DNA of 64,000 nucleotides, from positions 62,001 to 126,000 of the forward strand of contig NZ_CP009279.1 of assembly GCF_000758545.1 (NCBI RefSeq), written 5' to 3'. The notes beneath the pieces are model-generated. The model was not told where the DNA came from and ran no database searches. It saw only the letters and a program-made list of their open reading frames with translations. Shown here one piece after another: positions 1-7,706 of this stretch (position 1 is the stretch's first letter; every line of letters begins with the position of its first letter). The stretch is from Paenibacillus sp. FSL H7-0737 (lineage in GTDB: Bacteria > Bacillota > Bacilli > Paenibacillales > Paenibacillaceae). A program made the translations under genes and the position numbers.

Positions 1-790
1 CTTTGCCCGTCTGCATGAGATTGTCGATATTCTTCGAAGCCCGGAAGGTTGTCCATGGGATCGGGAGCAGACACATGAATCCCTGCGCAAAAATTTAATC
101 GAAGAAACCTATGAAGTCCTTGAAACGATTGATGAGGATGACCCCGATCATATGAAAGAGGAGCTGGGCGACCTTTTGCTGCAAATTATGCTTCACTCTC
201 AAATGGAGGAGGAGCTTGGCACGTTTAACGTGTATGACGTCATTGAAGGGCTGAATGATAAGCTTATCTTCCGTCACCCTCACGTATTTGGGGATACCAA
301 TGCGAATGATGCCGAAGAAGCGCTGAAGAACTGGGAGGGCATGAAGGCAGAAGAGAAGCGGCGTAAAGGTGTGAAGCCAGAGGAATTATCCGTTCTTAGT
401 GGTGTTCCGCGTGACCTACCTGCTCTTATGAAGGCATACAAGCTTCAGAAAAAAGCATCCAAGGTGGGGTTTGACTGGGACAACGCTACGGATTGCATAG
501 CCAAGATTCGTGAGGAGATTGATGAGCTGCAGGAGGCGATTGACACAGATGCGGCGACAGATGATCAAATTCTGGAACTTGGGGATTTGTTGTTTGCAGT
601 TACGAATGTCGCTCGTTTTATCGGTGCAGATCCGGAAGAGGCATTAACCCGGACTAACCGTAAATTTGTGCGCCGGTTTCAATATATTGAGCAAAGCTTG
701 CAGCGCAAGGGAACGAGCGTAAAGGATAGTAGTTTGGAAGAGATGGAAGAACTATGGCAAGAGGCTAAGGCTGAGGAGCGAAAAGTCTAG
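1..790 (+). CDS. mazG: MazG nucleotide pyrophosphohydrolase (5' truncated by window)
   Basis: The frame is open from base 2, so the start lies upstream of the window. The visible protein has two MazG repeats. The first holds the metal-binding acidic pattern EETYE followed by EELGD, and the second holds EEIDE followed by ELGD. The family hydrolyses NTPs to NMP plus pyrophosphate and acts as a housecleaning enzyme. In Bacillus relatives (YabN) the MazG part is fused to an N-terminal tetrapyrrole-methylase-like domain, which would lie outside this window. The gene precedes hup and rqcP, as in the Bacillus yab cluster. An internal ATG at 152 is not the start, because conserved MazG sequence precedes it. 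Confidence 0.93.
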   Translation, partial: FARLHEIVDILRSPEGCPWDREQTHESLRKNLIEETYEVLETIDEDDPDHMKEELGDLLLQIMLHSQMEEELGTFNVYDVIEGLNDKLIFRHPHVFGDTNANDAEEALKNWEGMKAEEKRRKGVKPEELSVLSGVPRDLPALMKAYKLQKKASKVGFDWDNATDCIAKIREEIDELQEAIDTDAATDDQILELGDLLFAVTNVARFIGADPEEALTRTNRKFVRRFQYIEQSLQRKGTSVKDSSLEEMEELWQEAKAEERKV

Positions 791-1077
791 TAATTCACAG
801 CCCCTTTACGGTATATGGACTCCAAAATGGGGCAATGCTGTGGATGTAGCTTTTATTTTCTGATTTAGAATGTGGCCAGTAGTTTAATAGTGCTATAGAA
901 TAGATTCTGCGACGATTTCTGAGAAATAACTGCTTCTTTTTTAAAAAAACGACGAATCGTGGCAGGATTTTAAGGTGACATCAAGAATAACATAAAGACG
1001 AAATGCGATTCGCCCCATATTATGGTGGTGATTCTCGTTTCATTTATTTTTTCGTATCCTAGGAGGAACTTTAAATT

Positions 1078-1350
1078 ATGAACAAGACAGATTTGGTAAA
1101 CAACATTTCCGAGAAAAACGGATTGGCAAAAAAAGATGTAGAAGCAGTATTGAACGGATTCTTGGGTGAGATTACAGAAGCTTTGGCAAAAGGTGATAAA
1201 GTCCAACTGATCGGTTTCGGAACTTTTGAAACTCGCAAACGTGCAGGACGCACTGGTCGCAACCCGCAAACGGGCACTACGATTGAAATTCCAGAATCGA
1301 CTGTACCGGCTTTCAAAGCTGGTAACAAGCTTAAAGAAGCCGTTAACTAA
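1078..1350 (+). CDS. hup: HU-type histone-like DNA-binding protein
   Basis: This 90-residue protein has the usual HU length. It binds duplex DNA as a dimer without strong sequence preference and compacts and bends the nucleoid. The beta-arm signature GRNPQTG is at residues 60-66, with the intercalating proline at 63. The dimerisation helices at the N-terminus (MNKTDLVNNI) are typical of HBsu. The ATG follows a strong AGGAGG at about 1062-1067. The stop codon shares one base with the start of the next gene (TAATG), so rqcP is probably co-transcribed and translationally coupled. Confidence 0.97.
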   Translation: MNKTDLVNNISEKNGLAKKDVEAVLNGFLGEITEALAKGDKVQLIGFGTFETRKRAGRTGRNPQTGTTIEIPESTVPAFKAGNKLKEAVN

Positions 1351-1628
1351 TGCGTCTTGACAAATTCCTGAAAGTGTCCCGTTTAATTAAGCGCCGAACA
1401 GTGGCCAAGGATGTGTCCGAACAAGGCCGGGTACTGATTAACGGGCGGGAATCTAAACCTAGTAGTGCAGTTAAGATCGGTGACGAGATTACTGTACAAT
1501 TTGGACAAAAGCTTGTAACGGTCAAAGTAGAAAAGCTGGTCGAAACGACTCGCAAGGACGAGGCCGCTGGTATGTATACTCTAGTTCGGGAAGAGCCTGT
1601 TGCCAAAAGCAGCGGACTGGACTGGTAA
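1350..1628 (+). CDS. rqcP: RqcP/YabO, S4-domain RNA-binding protein
   Basis: This is a 92-residue S4-domain protein (MRLDKFLKVSRLIKRR, then VLINGR). In B. subtilis the homologue RqcP (YabO) binds the 50S subunit and, with RqcH, supports C-terminal alanine tailing during ribosome-associated quality control. The S4 fold covers about residues 1-60 and is followed by a short basic and acidic tail. The gene overlaps the hup stop codon by one base and is followed by a clear intrinsic terminator, so hup-rqcP forms a short transcription unit. Older annotation calls this family Hsp15-like; the small size and the hup neighbour fit RqcP best. Confidence 0.9.
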   Translation: MRLDKFLKVSRLIKRRTVAKDVSEQGRVLINGRESKPSSAVKIGDEITVQFGQKLVTVKVEKLVETTRKDEAAGMYTLVREEPVAKSSGLDW

Positions 1629-1638
1629 GAGTAATAGA

Positions 1639-1682
1639 AGAAGGCATAACTTTACATTTTGTAGAGTTGTGCCTTCTTTTTG
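1639..1682 (+). terminator. Intrinsic terminator after rqcP
   Basis: AGAAGGCA at 1639-1646 pairs with TGCCTTCT at 1670-1677, and a T-run follows. It closes the hup-rqcP unit. Confidence 0.85.
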
Positions 1683-1765
1683 TTTCTATTATTTTTAGTG
1701 GGACGGGATGTTCTATAACTTCTGCCTCTGCCATAGATTAGAGGTAAGAAGGAGGGGTACATGCT

Positions 1766-2050
1766 ATGATCGAGCCAGGAAAGGTAAACAAACAGCATGA
1801 TCTGCACATGCGCAGTCGGAAGCAGCTGGAGTTGACGGGCGTGCAAAATGTGGAGAGCTTCGACAGCGAGGAATTTTTGCTTCGTACAGAACTCGGCCAT
1901 CTCACCATTCGCGGGAATCATTTACATATCAAAAATTTAAGTCTGGAGAACGGAATGTTGTCCCTAGAGGGCAATGTACATTCCCTGATTTATCTCGATC
2001 CCGGATCGCAGGGCAAAAATAAAGGTCTGCTCGGTAAGCTATTTAAATGA
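1766..2050 (+). CDS. yabP: Sporulation protein YabP
   Basis: This 94-residue protein belongs to the YabP/YqfC family, whose members are made in the mother cell and take part in spore cortex or coat formation. The recognisable part is the beta-rich core from about residue 20 to 80 (LTGVQNVESFDSEEFLLRT, then LHIKNLSLENGMLSLEG). The start at 1766 is preceded by GAAGGAGGGG. An ATG at 1761 is out of frame. The stop overlaps the ATG of yabQ by 4 bp (ATGA), a coupling seen throughout this window. Assignment rests on family motifs plus the neighbours yabQ and divIC. Confidence 0.92.
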   Translation: MIEPGKVNKQHDLHMRSRKQLELTGVQNVESFDSEEFLLRTELGHLTIRGNHLHIKNLSLENGMLSLEGNVHSLIYLDPGSQGKNKGLLGKLFK

Positions 2051-2610
2051 ATCCTGCAGTCCAGTGGGTGACGCTGTTCTACATGATCATGGCCGGGCTG
2101 GCAATGGGACTGGCCTATGACAGCTACCGGGTGCTGTCGCTGAAGTTCAATTTTCCCAAATGGCTGAATGCCATGCTAGATCTACTGTATTGGCTTTGGG
2201 CCGCCTTGCTCGTTTTTCGTATGCTGTATGCCGGAAATCAAGGACAATTGCGGTTTTATGTCTTTCTAGGTTTGTTTCTAGGAGTATGGATCTATTTTTT
2301 AATCTTCAGTGTTACGGTGCGGCGTTTTGTGTTAAGGTTAATTCAATCGGTTCAGTATATGTGCAGGTTGCTGTGGAGACTTGTGGAGATCCTGATAGGT
2401 ACACCTCTTCTCTGGCTTTGGCGATTTATTTTAGGGCTGCTAAAGCTACTAGGTCGTATTCTGCGGTTCATCTTTAAGCTTCTGCTGCGTCTGACCAAAC
2501 CAATTTGGGTATTACCTGTTAGGTGGATCTCTCCACAGTTATCGCGGCTGACACATAGCGCCTGGATTGTGAGGATCACTGAATGGATTACCAAATGGCG
2601 GAAACGCTGA
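2047..2610 (+). CDS. yabQ: Sporulation membrane protein YabQ
   Basis: This is a 187-residue hydrophobic protein with about four to five membrane segments in the first 150 residues and a basic C-terminal tail. It matches YabQ, which localises to the forespore outer membrane and is needed for cortex peptidoglycan formation in B. subtilis. The ATG overlaps the yabP stop by 4 bp. The family is conserved in position rather than in detailed motifs, so the call depends partly on synteny (yabP-yabQ-divIC). No truncation is visible. Confidence 0.88.
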   Translation: MNPAVQWVTLFYMIMAGLAMGLAYDSYRVLSLKFNFPKWLNAMLDLLYWLWAALLVFRMLYAGNQGQLRFYVFLGLFLGVWIYFLIFSVTVRRFVLRLIQSVQYMCRLLWRLVEILIGTPLLWLWRFILGLLKLLGRILRFIFKLLLRLTKPIWVLPVRWISPQLSRLTHSAWIVRITEWITKWRKR

Positions 2611-2633
2611 CCTTGAATTAGGGGGTACGTTGC

Positions 2634-2969
2634 ATGAACAGATTTACTGCGGAAGAGAAAAGTAATCATAGCAAAAATTCGGCCGCAGGCGCGAAGAGAA
2701 GAAGATTTATGTGGATTGTCTTTGTGGCAGTATTTTTTGGTTGGGCGGGTTATACTTACTTCGCTCAAAGTGCGGTCATTGCGGACAAGGGTGAGGAACT
2801 TGCAAAGAAACAGGAGACTAGTGAGGATGTCATGGCATCTTTAACTCAATTAAAATATGAATTATCCAGACTTAATGATGACGAGTATATTGGCCAATTA
2901 GCACGTAAATGGTACAATATCTATCCTCAAGGGGAAACTCCTATTCGAACAGAGCAATCAGAGCAATAA
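2634..2969 (+). CDS. divIC: Septum formation initiator DivIC (FtsB family)
   Basis: This 111-residue bitopic membrane protein has a basic cytoplasmic N-terminus, one membrane segment (about residues 24-43, MWIVFVAVFFGWAGYTYF) and an extracytoplasmic coiled coil (KGEELAKKQETSEDVMASL). DivIC forms a complex with FtsL and DivIB at the division septum and at the sporulation septum. The ATG follows TAGGGGG. The gene sits between yabQ and an S1-domain gene, as in Bacillus, where the order is yabP-yabQ-divIC-yabR. Confidence 0.93.
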   Translation: MNRFTAEEKSNHSKNSAAGAKRRRFMWIVFVAVFFGWAGYTYFAQSAVIADKGEELAKKQETSEDVMASLTQLKYELSRLNDDEYIGQLARKWYNIYPQGETPIRTEQSEQ

Positions 2970-3093
2970 TAGCGGCGAAAAGAGGCTTTTACTCTGTTGC
3001 CTTGCTTTGCTCTTTACTGTATAATCAAATCACCGCAGACAGGATGACCTTAATATTCGTCTGTATATTTTTAAGGGAGGATCATTTTATTCT

Positions 3094-3594
3094 ATGGCAA
3101 TTGAAGTGGGCACCAAGTTAGAAGGCAAAGTGACAGGCATCACGCATTTCGGAGCATTTGTGGATCTGTCAGGAGGTGTCACAGGTCTCGTTCACATCTC
3201 GGAAATCGCCGATAATTATGTCAAGGATGTTAACGATCATCTGAAGATTAGTGATGTAGTAACAGTCAAGGTGATCAACGTCGATAAGGACGGCAAGATC
3301 GGACTTTCCATTAAGCAGGCTGTTGACAAGCCAGCATCGGAAGTACGTCCGCCTAGAGCTCCAAGACCAGAACGTCCTAGCGGCGGAGACCGTTTCGGCG
3401 GTGGAGGCGGCAGTGGTGGAGGCGGCGGTGGATTCAATCGTGAACGGGGTGGGCGTCCATTTAAGCCTGCAGCCGGTAAACCTTCATTCGAGGATAAAAT
3501 GTCGCGATTCCTGAAAGACAGCGAAGAACGGATATCTTCGATTAAGAAGAACACAGAAGGAAAGCGCGGAGGCCGTGGAGCTAAACGCGTATAA
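3094..3594 (+). CDS. S1-domain RNA-binding protein, YabR-like
   Basis: This 166-residue protein has an S1 OB-fold at residues 1-75 (GTKLEGKVTGITHFGAFVDL, VHISEIA, GKIGLSIKQA). A proline/arginine segment and a very glycine-rich linker (about residues 100-125, runs of G with interspersed R and F) follow, then a charged helical tail ending GGRGAKRV. S1 domains bind single-stranded RNA; the precise role of YabR is unknown. The RGG-like linker is longer and more glycine-rich than I would expect for this family. The ATG follows AAGGGAGGA, and a strong terminator lies downstream. The position between divIC and spoIIE is the conserved one. Confidence 0.88.
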   Translation: MAIEVGTKLEGKVTGITHFGAFVDLSGGVTGLVHISEIADNYVKDVNDHLKISDVVTVKVINVDKDGKIGLSIKQAVDKPASEVRPPRAPRPERPSGGDRFGGGGGSGGGGGGFNRERGGRPFKPAAGKPSFEDKMSRFLKDSEERISSIKKNTEGKRGGRGAKRV

Positions 3595-3617
3595 TCCAAT
3601 ACCTGTACATCATAAAT

Positions 3618-3652
3618 AACCGCAGGGGCATTTCGCCCTTGCGGTTTTTTTG
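3618..3652 (+). terminator. Intrinsic terminator after the S1-domain gene
   Basis: AACCGCAGGGGC pairs with GCCCTTGCGGTT around a short loop and is followed by seven T residues. It insulates spoIIE from the yab genes. Confidence 0.9.
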
Positions 3653-3867
3653 TCATGTCATATAAAATTGCCGACAGCATCCATGTCATTCTCACATAAC
3701 TCTAGGGCAATCGCTGACGAATAACCGCCGCGTCAGCGCGTGAAATTACGTTGTAAACAATCTTGAAACCAATCAACCTACCGTCCCGCAAGGGATAGAA
3801 CCGCTTTTTTACAGATCATGAATGAAGGCTTTTTTGTCGGAAATTTCTTGTGTGTGTCCCTCCATTT

Positions 3868-3901
3868 CTGACAAACTTTCTCAATTCCCCGGTTATATAA
3901 T
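3868..3901 (+). promoter_or_regulatory. spoIIE promoter with long spacer (Spo0A-type)
   Basis: CTGACA (3868-3873) and TATAAT (3896-3901) are separated by 22 bp, too long for an ordinary sigma-A promoter. The B. subtilis spoIIE and spoIIG promoters are known for 21-22 bp spacers and activation by phosphorylated Spo0A. A 0A-box-like TTGTCGG lies at 3834-3840, and the -35 itself sits in TTCTGACAA, a degenerate inverted 0A box. Control by Spo0A is therefore inferred. Confidence 0.7.
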
Positions 3902-3937
3902 GAGTACCATAAATTCTTAAACGGGTGGTGTAGGGGA

Positions 3938-6445
3938 ATGAGTAAAAGCAACGTGGTAAATTTGCCAGAGTGGACAAGAGTAGGAAGTGAAGATAAGAAG
4001 CAGAGACAAGCATTGCGCACGCGTATTACAGCTTGGGGTCAGAAGCAGCGGTATATTCAGCTAATAGCAGCGAAGAAATGGATGCTATTGCTTAGTTTCA
4101 TGGGGTTTCTGCTGGGTAGAGCCATGATTCTGGACGAACTATCCCCTTTTGCTGTCGCATACTTTGCCGTCATTGTGTTTATGCGTCGCGACTCTATTCT
4201 ACCTGTAGCTGCAGCCATTATAGCTGGAAGTCTCTTTACTCCATTCCCTGGAGCTTTGGTTACTACTGCTGAGCTGATTATTTTCTTTTTAGTTTATAAA
4301 GGCTTGGAAAGTTATGAACGAATAGATTTATCTTATGCACCACTAATGGTGTTCGTGTCTTCGTTTATGGTTGGCTTGTTCCAGATTGTTATTGGACCTT
4401 CTCTTTCTTGGTATCCGCTTATGATGACAACACTAGATGCTTTACTAGGTTTTGTGCTTACACTTGTGTTCATTCAAGCGCTGCCTTTACTAACCTATAA
4501 GCAAAAGAGTAGAGCGCTCAGGAACGAGGAGATTCTGTGCCTTATTATCTTACTTGCCTCAGTAATGACGGGCCTTGTGGGCTGGACCCTTAATGGTTTG
4601 TCTTTGGAGCATATATTGTCACGATATTTGATTCTACTCTTCGCCATGGCAGGGGGGGCTCCTCTTGGGGCTGCTGTTGGAGTGGTGACCGGATTGATTC
4701 TCAGTTTGGCGGATATTAGTGCTATCTATCAGATGAGCCTGCTTGCTTTTTCTGGAATGCTAGCGGGAATGATGCAGGGTGGTCGAAAAGGTGCAGTATC
4801 TATCGGGATGTTGCTAGGATCCACGATCCTTTCCGTCTATTTTACGGGTCCGGGTGATATGATGGCCTCAACATGGGAAACCTGCGTAGCGGTAGTGCTA
4901 TTTCTTATAACGCCTAAGGCGATGATATCTGCCATTGCTAAATATGTTCCTGGCACGTCAGATCATAGCCGATCTCAACACGAATATGCGCGAAGGGTCA
5001 GGGATTTAACGGCAGAACGGGTGACGCAATTCTCACAGGTATTCCAGCAGCTGTCGAGCAGCTTTGGGCAGATTCCACGTGCCGGAGAAGTAGGGAAGTC
5101 AGACCGTGAGATGGAGGATTTCATGAGTACGGTGACAGAGGGGGCCTGTGCAGGATGCATTCGGCGTTCCCACTGCTGGGATGCAAAATTCTATCAGACG
5201 TATAGATATATGACAGATATGATGACTACTGTTGAGGAATGCCCTGATATTACGGCAGCTCAGCTGCCTCCGGAATGGAGCCGGATTTGCGGTAAAACTG
5301 GTGAAGTGCTTGAAGTCATGAAAGGACAATATGATCTTTACCAACATGATATGCGATGGAAAAGACAAATATACGATAGTCGCCAATTTGTTGCCGAGCA
5401 GTTATCGGGCGTGTCACAGGTTATGGAGGACCTAGCGCGTGAAATAAAACGTGAGGGACAGGCTATGTATCGTCAGGAAGCTCAAATCCGTGAGACATTG
5501 GAGAAATTAGGGCTGTCTATTCATAGTATCGAAATCCTAAGTTTAGATCCTGGGCGTGTAGAAATAGAGGTGGTGCATGCCTATACTCGTGGTTTTGATG
5601 AATGCCGTAAAATGATCGCTCCGCTCCTTTCCGACATACTAGATGAGAATATTGCTGTCATGAGCGAGACAGCAGTCCATCCTCGGGAAGGATTGTCGAT
5701 GGTTACCTTCGGTTCAGCCAAAGCCTTTGAGATAAACACAGGAGTGGCCGTTGTTTCTAAAGGAGGAGATATGTTATCTGGCGATAGCTTCAGTACCGTA
5801 GAGCTTGGAAACGGCACCTTTGCAGTATCCATTAGCGATGGAATGGGAAATGGTGAGCGGGCGAGAATGGAGAGTAGTGCCGCCCTCGGTATGTTAGAAA
5901 AGCTACTGCAATCCGGTATGGATGAGAAGCTGGCTGTAAAGTCGGTAAACTCTATTCTCTTATTACGTTCTCCTGACGAGTTCTACGCTACCGTTGACAT
6001 GGCTTTGATCGATCAGTATTCCGCACAGACAACTTTTATGAAGATTGCTTCTGCACCGAGCTTTATCCGGAGGGGTAGTGAGGTCATTCCAATAACCTCT
6101 AGCAATCTGCCTATAGGAATCATTAAAGATATCGATGTGGATCTGATTAGCATGCAGCTTCGGGCCGGTGATATTTTGATTATGATGACGGATGGTATTT
6201 ATGATGCGCCAGGATATGCCGTTAATAAGGAGATATGGATGAAACGGTTGATCCAAGAGCTTGAGGGGGATGATCCTCAAGATTTGGCGGATAGCCTGTT
6301 AGATAAGGTAATCCGTTATCAGGGCAATGAGATCCATGATGACATGACAATTGTCATCAGTCGTGTAGATCATTTCCATCCGGAATGGTCCAGCCTGCAT
6401 ATGCCTGGTGTTGGCCGAATGGAGCGTCCGCGTACGGTGAGTTAG
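3938..6445 (+). CDS. spoIIE: Stage II sporulation protein E, PP2C-type phosphatase
   Basis: This 835-residue protein has the full SpoIIE length. The N-terminal third holds about ten membrane helices (roughly residues 45-330). A central regulatory and oligomerisation region with a CAGCIRRSHCW cysteine cluster follows, then a C-terminal PP2C phosphatase domain from about residue 595. Metal-binding aspartates are visible in SDGMGNG (D634) and TDGIYDAPG (D752). SpoIIE moves to the polar septum with FtsZ and dephosphorylates SpoIIAA-P in the forespore, which releases sigma-F. The ATG lies about 30 nt from the predicted transcription start. The gene is monocistronic here and is followed by a repeat-rich gap. 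Confidence 0.97.
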   Translation: MSKSNVVNLPEWTRVGSEDKKQRQALRTRITAWGQKQRYIQLIAAKKWMLLLSFMGFLLGRAMILDELSPFAVAYFAVIVFMRRDSILPVAAAIIAGSLFTPFPGALVTTAELIIFFLVYKGLESYERIDLSYAPLMVFVSSFMVGLFQIVIGPSLSWYPLMMTTLDALLGFVLTLVFIQALPLLTYKQKSRALRNEEILCLIILLASVMTGLVGWTLNGLSLEHILSRYLILLFAMAGGAPLGAAVGVVTGLILSLADISAIYQMSLLAFSGMLAGMMQGGRKGAVSIGMLLGSTILSVYFTGPGDMMASTWETCVAVVLFLITPKAMISAIAKYVPGTSDHSRSQHEYARRVRDLTAERVTQFSQVFQQLSSSFGQIPRAGEVGKSDREMEDFMSTVTEGACAGCIRRSHCWDAKFYQTYRYMTDMMTTVEECPDITAAQLPPEWSRICGKTGEVLEVMKGQYDLYQHDMRWKRQIYDSRQFVAEQLSGVSQVMEDLAREIKREGQAMYRQEAQIRETLEKLGLSIHSIEILSLDPGRVEIEVVHAYTRGFDECRKMIAPLLSDILDENIAVMSETAVHPREGLSMVTFGSAKAFEINTGVAVVSKGGDMLSGDSFSTVELGNGTFAVSISDGMGNGERARMESSAALGMLEKLLQSGMDEKLAVKSVNSILLLRSPDEFYATVDMALIDQYSAQTTFMKIASAPSFIRRGSEVIPITSSNLPIGIIKDIDVDLISMQLRAGDILIMMTDGIYDAPGYAVNKEIWMKRLIQELEGDDPQDLADSLLDKVIRYQGNEIHDDMTIVISRVDHFHPEWSSLHMPGVGRMERPRTVS

Positions 6446-6453
6446 ATGGTTGG

Positions 6454-6552
6454 GCACGCGCGAAGTGTCGTATTGCCTGTATGTTTTAGCACGCGCGAAG
6501 CGTCGTGTTGCTTGTATGTTTTAGTACGCGCAAGGCGTCGTGCTGATTGTTA
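6454..6552. repeat. Three 35-bp tandem repeats after spoIIE
   Basis: Units at 6454-6488 and 6489-6523 differ at only a few positions, and a third, partly decayed unit begins at 6524. Each contains GCACGCGCGAAG and CGTCGTG, which can form a small hairpin. No coding frame or terminator T-run accompanies them. Confidence 0.8.
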
Positions 6553-6560
6553 AAGGTTTG

Positions 6561-6584
6561 AAGCACGGGCATAGTGCCGTGCTT
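6561..6584. repeat. Short GC-rich hairpin, possible spoIIE terminator
   Basis: AAGCACGG pairs with CCGTGCTT around an 8-nt loop. No T-run follows, so its role as a terminator is uncertain. Confidence 0.5.
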
Positions 6585-6693
6585 GAATGGTAGTCGAGGC
6601 GAGTCTGTGATGTGAAACTCGCCGGTCTCTACTATTTACGTTTCAAAGTTTCGCTGACTTTGGCGCGTAATTTTTTAGATCTAAACTGTTTAC

Positions 6694-6851
6694 TAGTGAA
6701 GGTACGGAACGGAGAGAAAGTTTGGAGCTGTAGAAGCGGAGCGTTCGCCTTTATTATTTGATTTCAACCGCAGAGGGCGGTTTTAATAGAGAAATCAAAT
6801 AATAACAGCGATCGAAAGCCCAAACATTTCTCGCAGTTCCCCTATTCACTA
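6694..6851. repeat. 158-bp nested inverted repeat (REP/MITE-like)
   Basis: The outer arms begin TAGTGAA (6694) and end TTCACTA (6851) and stay imperfectly complementary for about 35 bp. An inner perfect 14-bp stem, TTATTATTTGATTT against AAATCAAATAATAA (6751-6764 and 6792-6805), encloses a smaller hairpin, AACCGC/GCGGTT. The whole can fold into one long cruciform. There is no ORF. It resembles dispersed intergenic elements of Paenibacillus, but copy number cannot be judged from this window. Confidence 0.75.
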
Positions 6852-6959
6852 TCCCCTAAGTTCAGATCACAAATTTCCCCAACAAAAGCGACCGTTTGAA
6901 ATCTCTCATTTCTGGATATGCTAGAAACAGAGGTTCAAACAAAGGGGGAGTTGAGGGTT

Positions 6960-7706
6960 ATGAAGCAAATTATGCTCATTACTGACGGTTGTTCGAATGT
7001 AGGAGAAAGTCCGGTGTTGGCAGCGGCGCATGCCCTGCAGGAGGGAATCACCGTAAATGTGGTTGGTGTAGTTGATTATGGTACGATCGGCGAGCTCGGA
7101 AGCCGGGAGATTGCCGACATTGCCAAGGCCGGGGGAGGCCTTAGCCGAATAGTCGGAACGCCACAACTGGCGCAGACGATTCAGATGATGACACGCAAGA
7201 CCGTGGTTCAGACGATCCAGCAGGCGGTTAATAAAGAGGTAAAAAAGATACTAGGCGATGGCTCATTGGATCAGTTACCTCCTGTTCAACGTTCACAGGT
7301 TGTTACAGTTGTAGATGAACTGACAGAAACAACACCGCTGCGCATTGCACTTCTTATCGATGCCAGTGCTAGTATGAAACCTAAACTGGGTGCTGTGGAA
7401 GATGCTATCCGCGATTTGGCGCTCAGTTTGGAAGCACGGGAAGGTAAGAGTGAGATTGCTGTATTCCATTATCCTGGAAATAACAGCAGCGAAGATGCCA
7501 AGCTTGATCTAGATTGGACCCATGACATGTCAGGTATTCGTACGTTATTCTCTAAATTACACATGAGAGGCGCGACACCGACGGGTCCAGCTATTTTCAA
7601 GGTGCTTGAACATTATCGTTATGATACACTGGATGAACATCGTGGACGCCGACTAAGTGATGACCACGACGAAAGAGAAGGGATGATTGGTGGGTATGTC
7701 GTCTAA
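6960..7706 (+). CDS. yabS: YabS-like von Willebrand factor A domain protein
   Basis: This 248-residue protein starts at ATG 6960 behind AAGGGGGAG (about 6942-6950). An in-frame ATG at 6918 has no ribosome binding site. The first third carries LITDGCSNVG, and a metal-ion-dependent adhesion site DASAS is at residues 134-138 in a second vWA-like segment (ALLIDASASM). The biochemical role of YabS is not established. In Bacillus it is adjacent to the kinase gene yabT, between spoIIE and tilS, exactly as here. The end overlaps the yabT start region, which suggests coupling. Confidence 0.85.
   Translation: MKQIMLITDGCSNVGESPVLAAAHALQEGITVNVVGVVDYGTIGELGSREIADIAKAGGGLSRIVGTPQLAQTIQMMTRKTVVQTIQQAVNKEVKKILGDGSLDQLPPVQRSQVVTVVDELTETTPLRIALLIDASASMKPKLGAVEDAIRDLALSLEAREGKSEIAVFHYPGNNSSEDAKLDLDWTHDMSGIRTLFSKLHMRGATPTGPAIFKVLEHYRYDTLDEHRGRRLSDDHDEREGMIGGYVV

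Noticed and set aside
2160..2477. 105-codon frame inside yabQ in another frame
   Set aside because: Shadow of yabQ; no ribosome binding site and atypical composition.
3237..3695. Proline-rich 152-codon frame on the minus strand
   Set aside because: It is the complement of the glycine-rich linker of the S1-domain gene and crosses its terminator.
3660..3867. tRNA genes upstream of spoIIE as in B. subtilis
   Set aside because: No cloverleaf or GGTTCGAATCC-type T-arm in this stretch.
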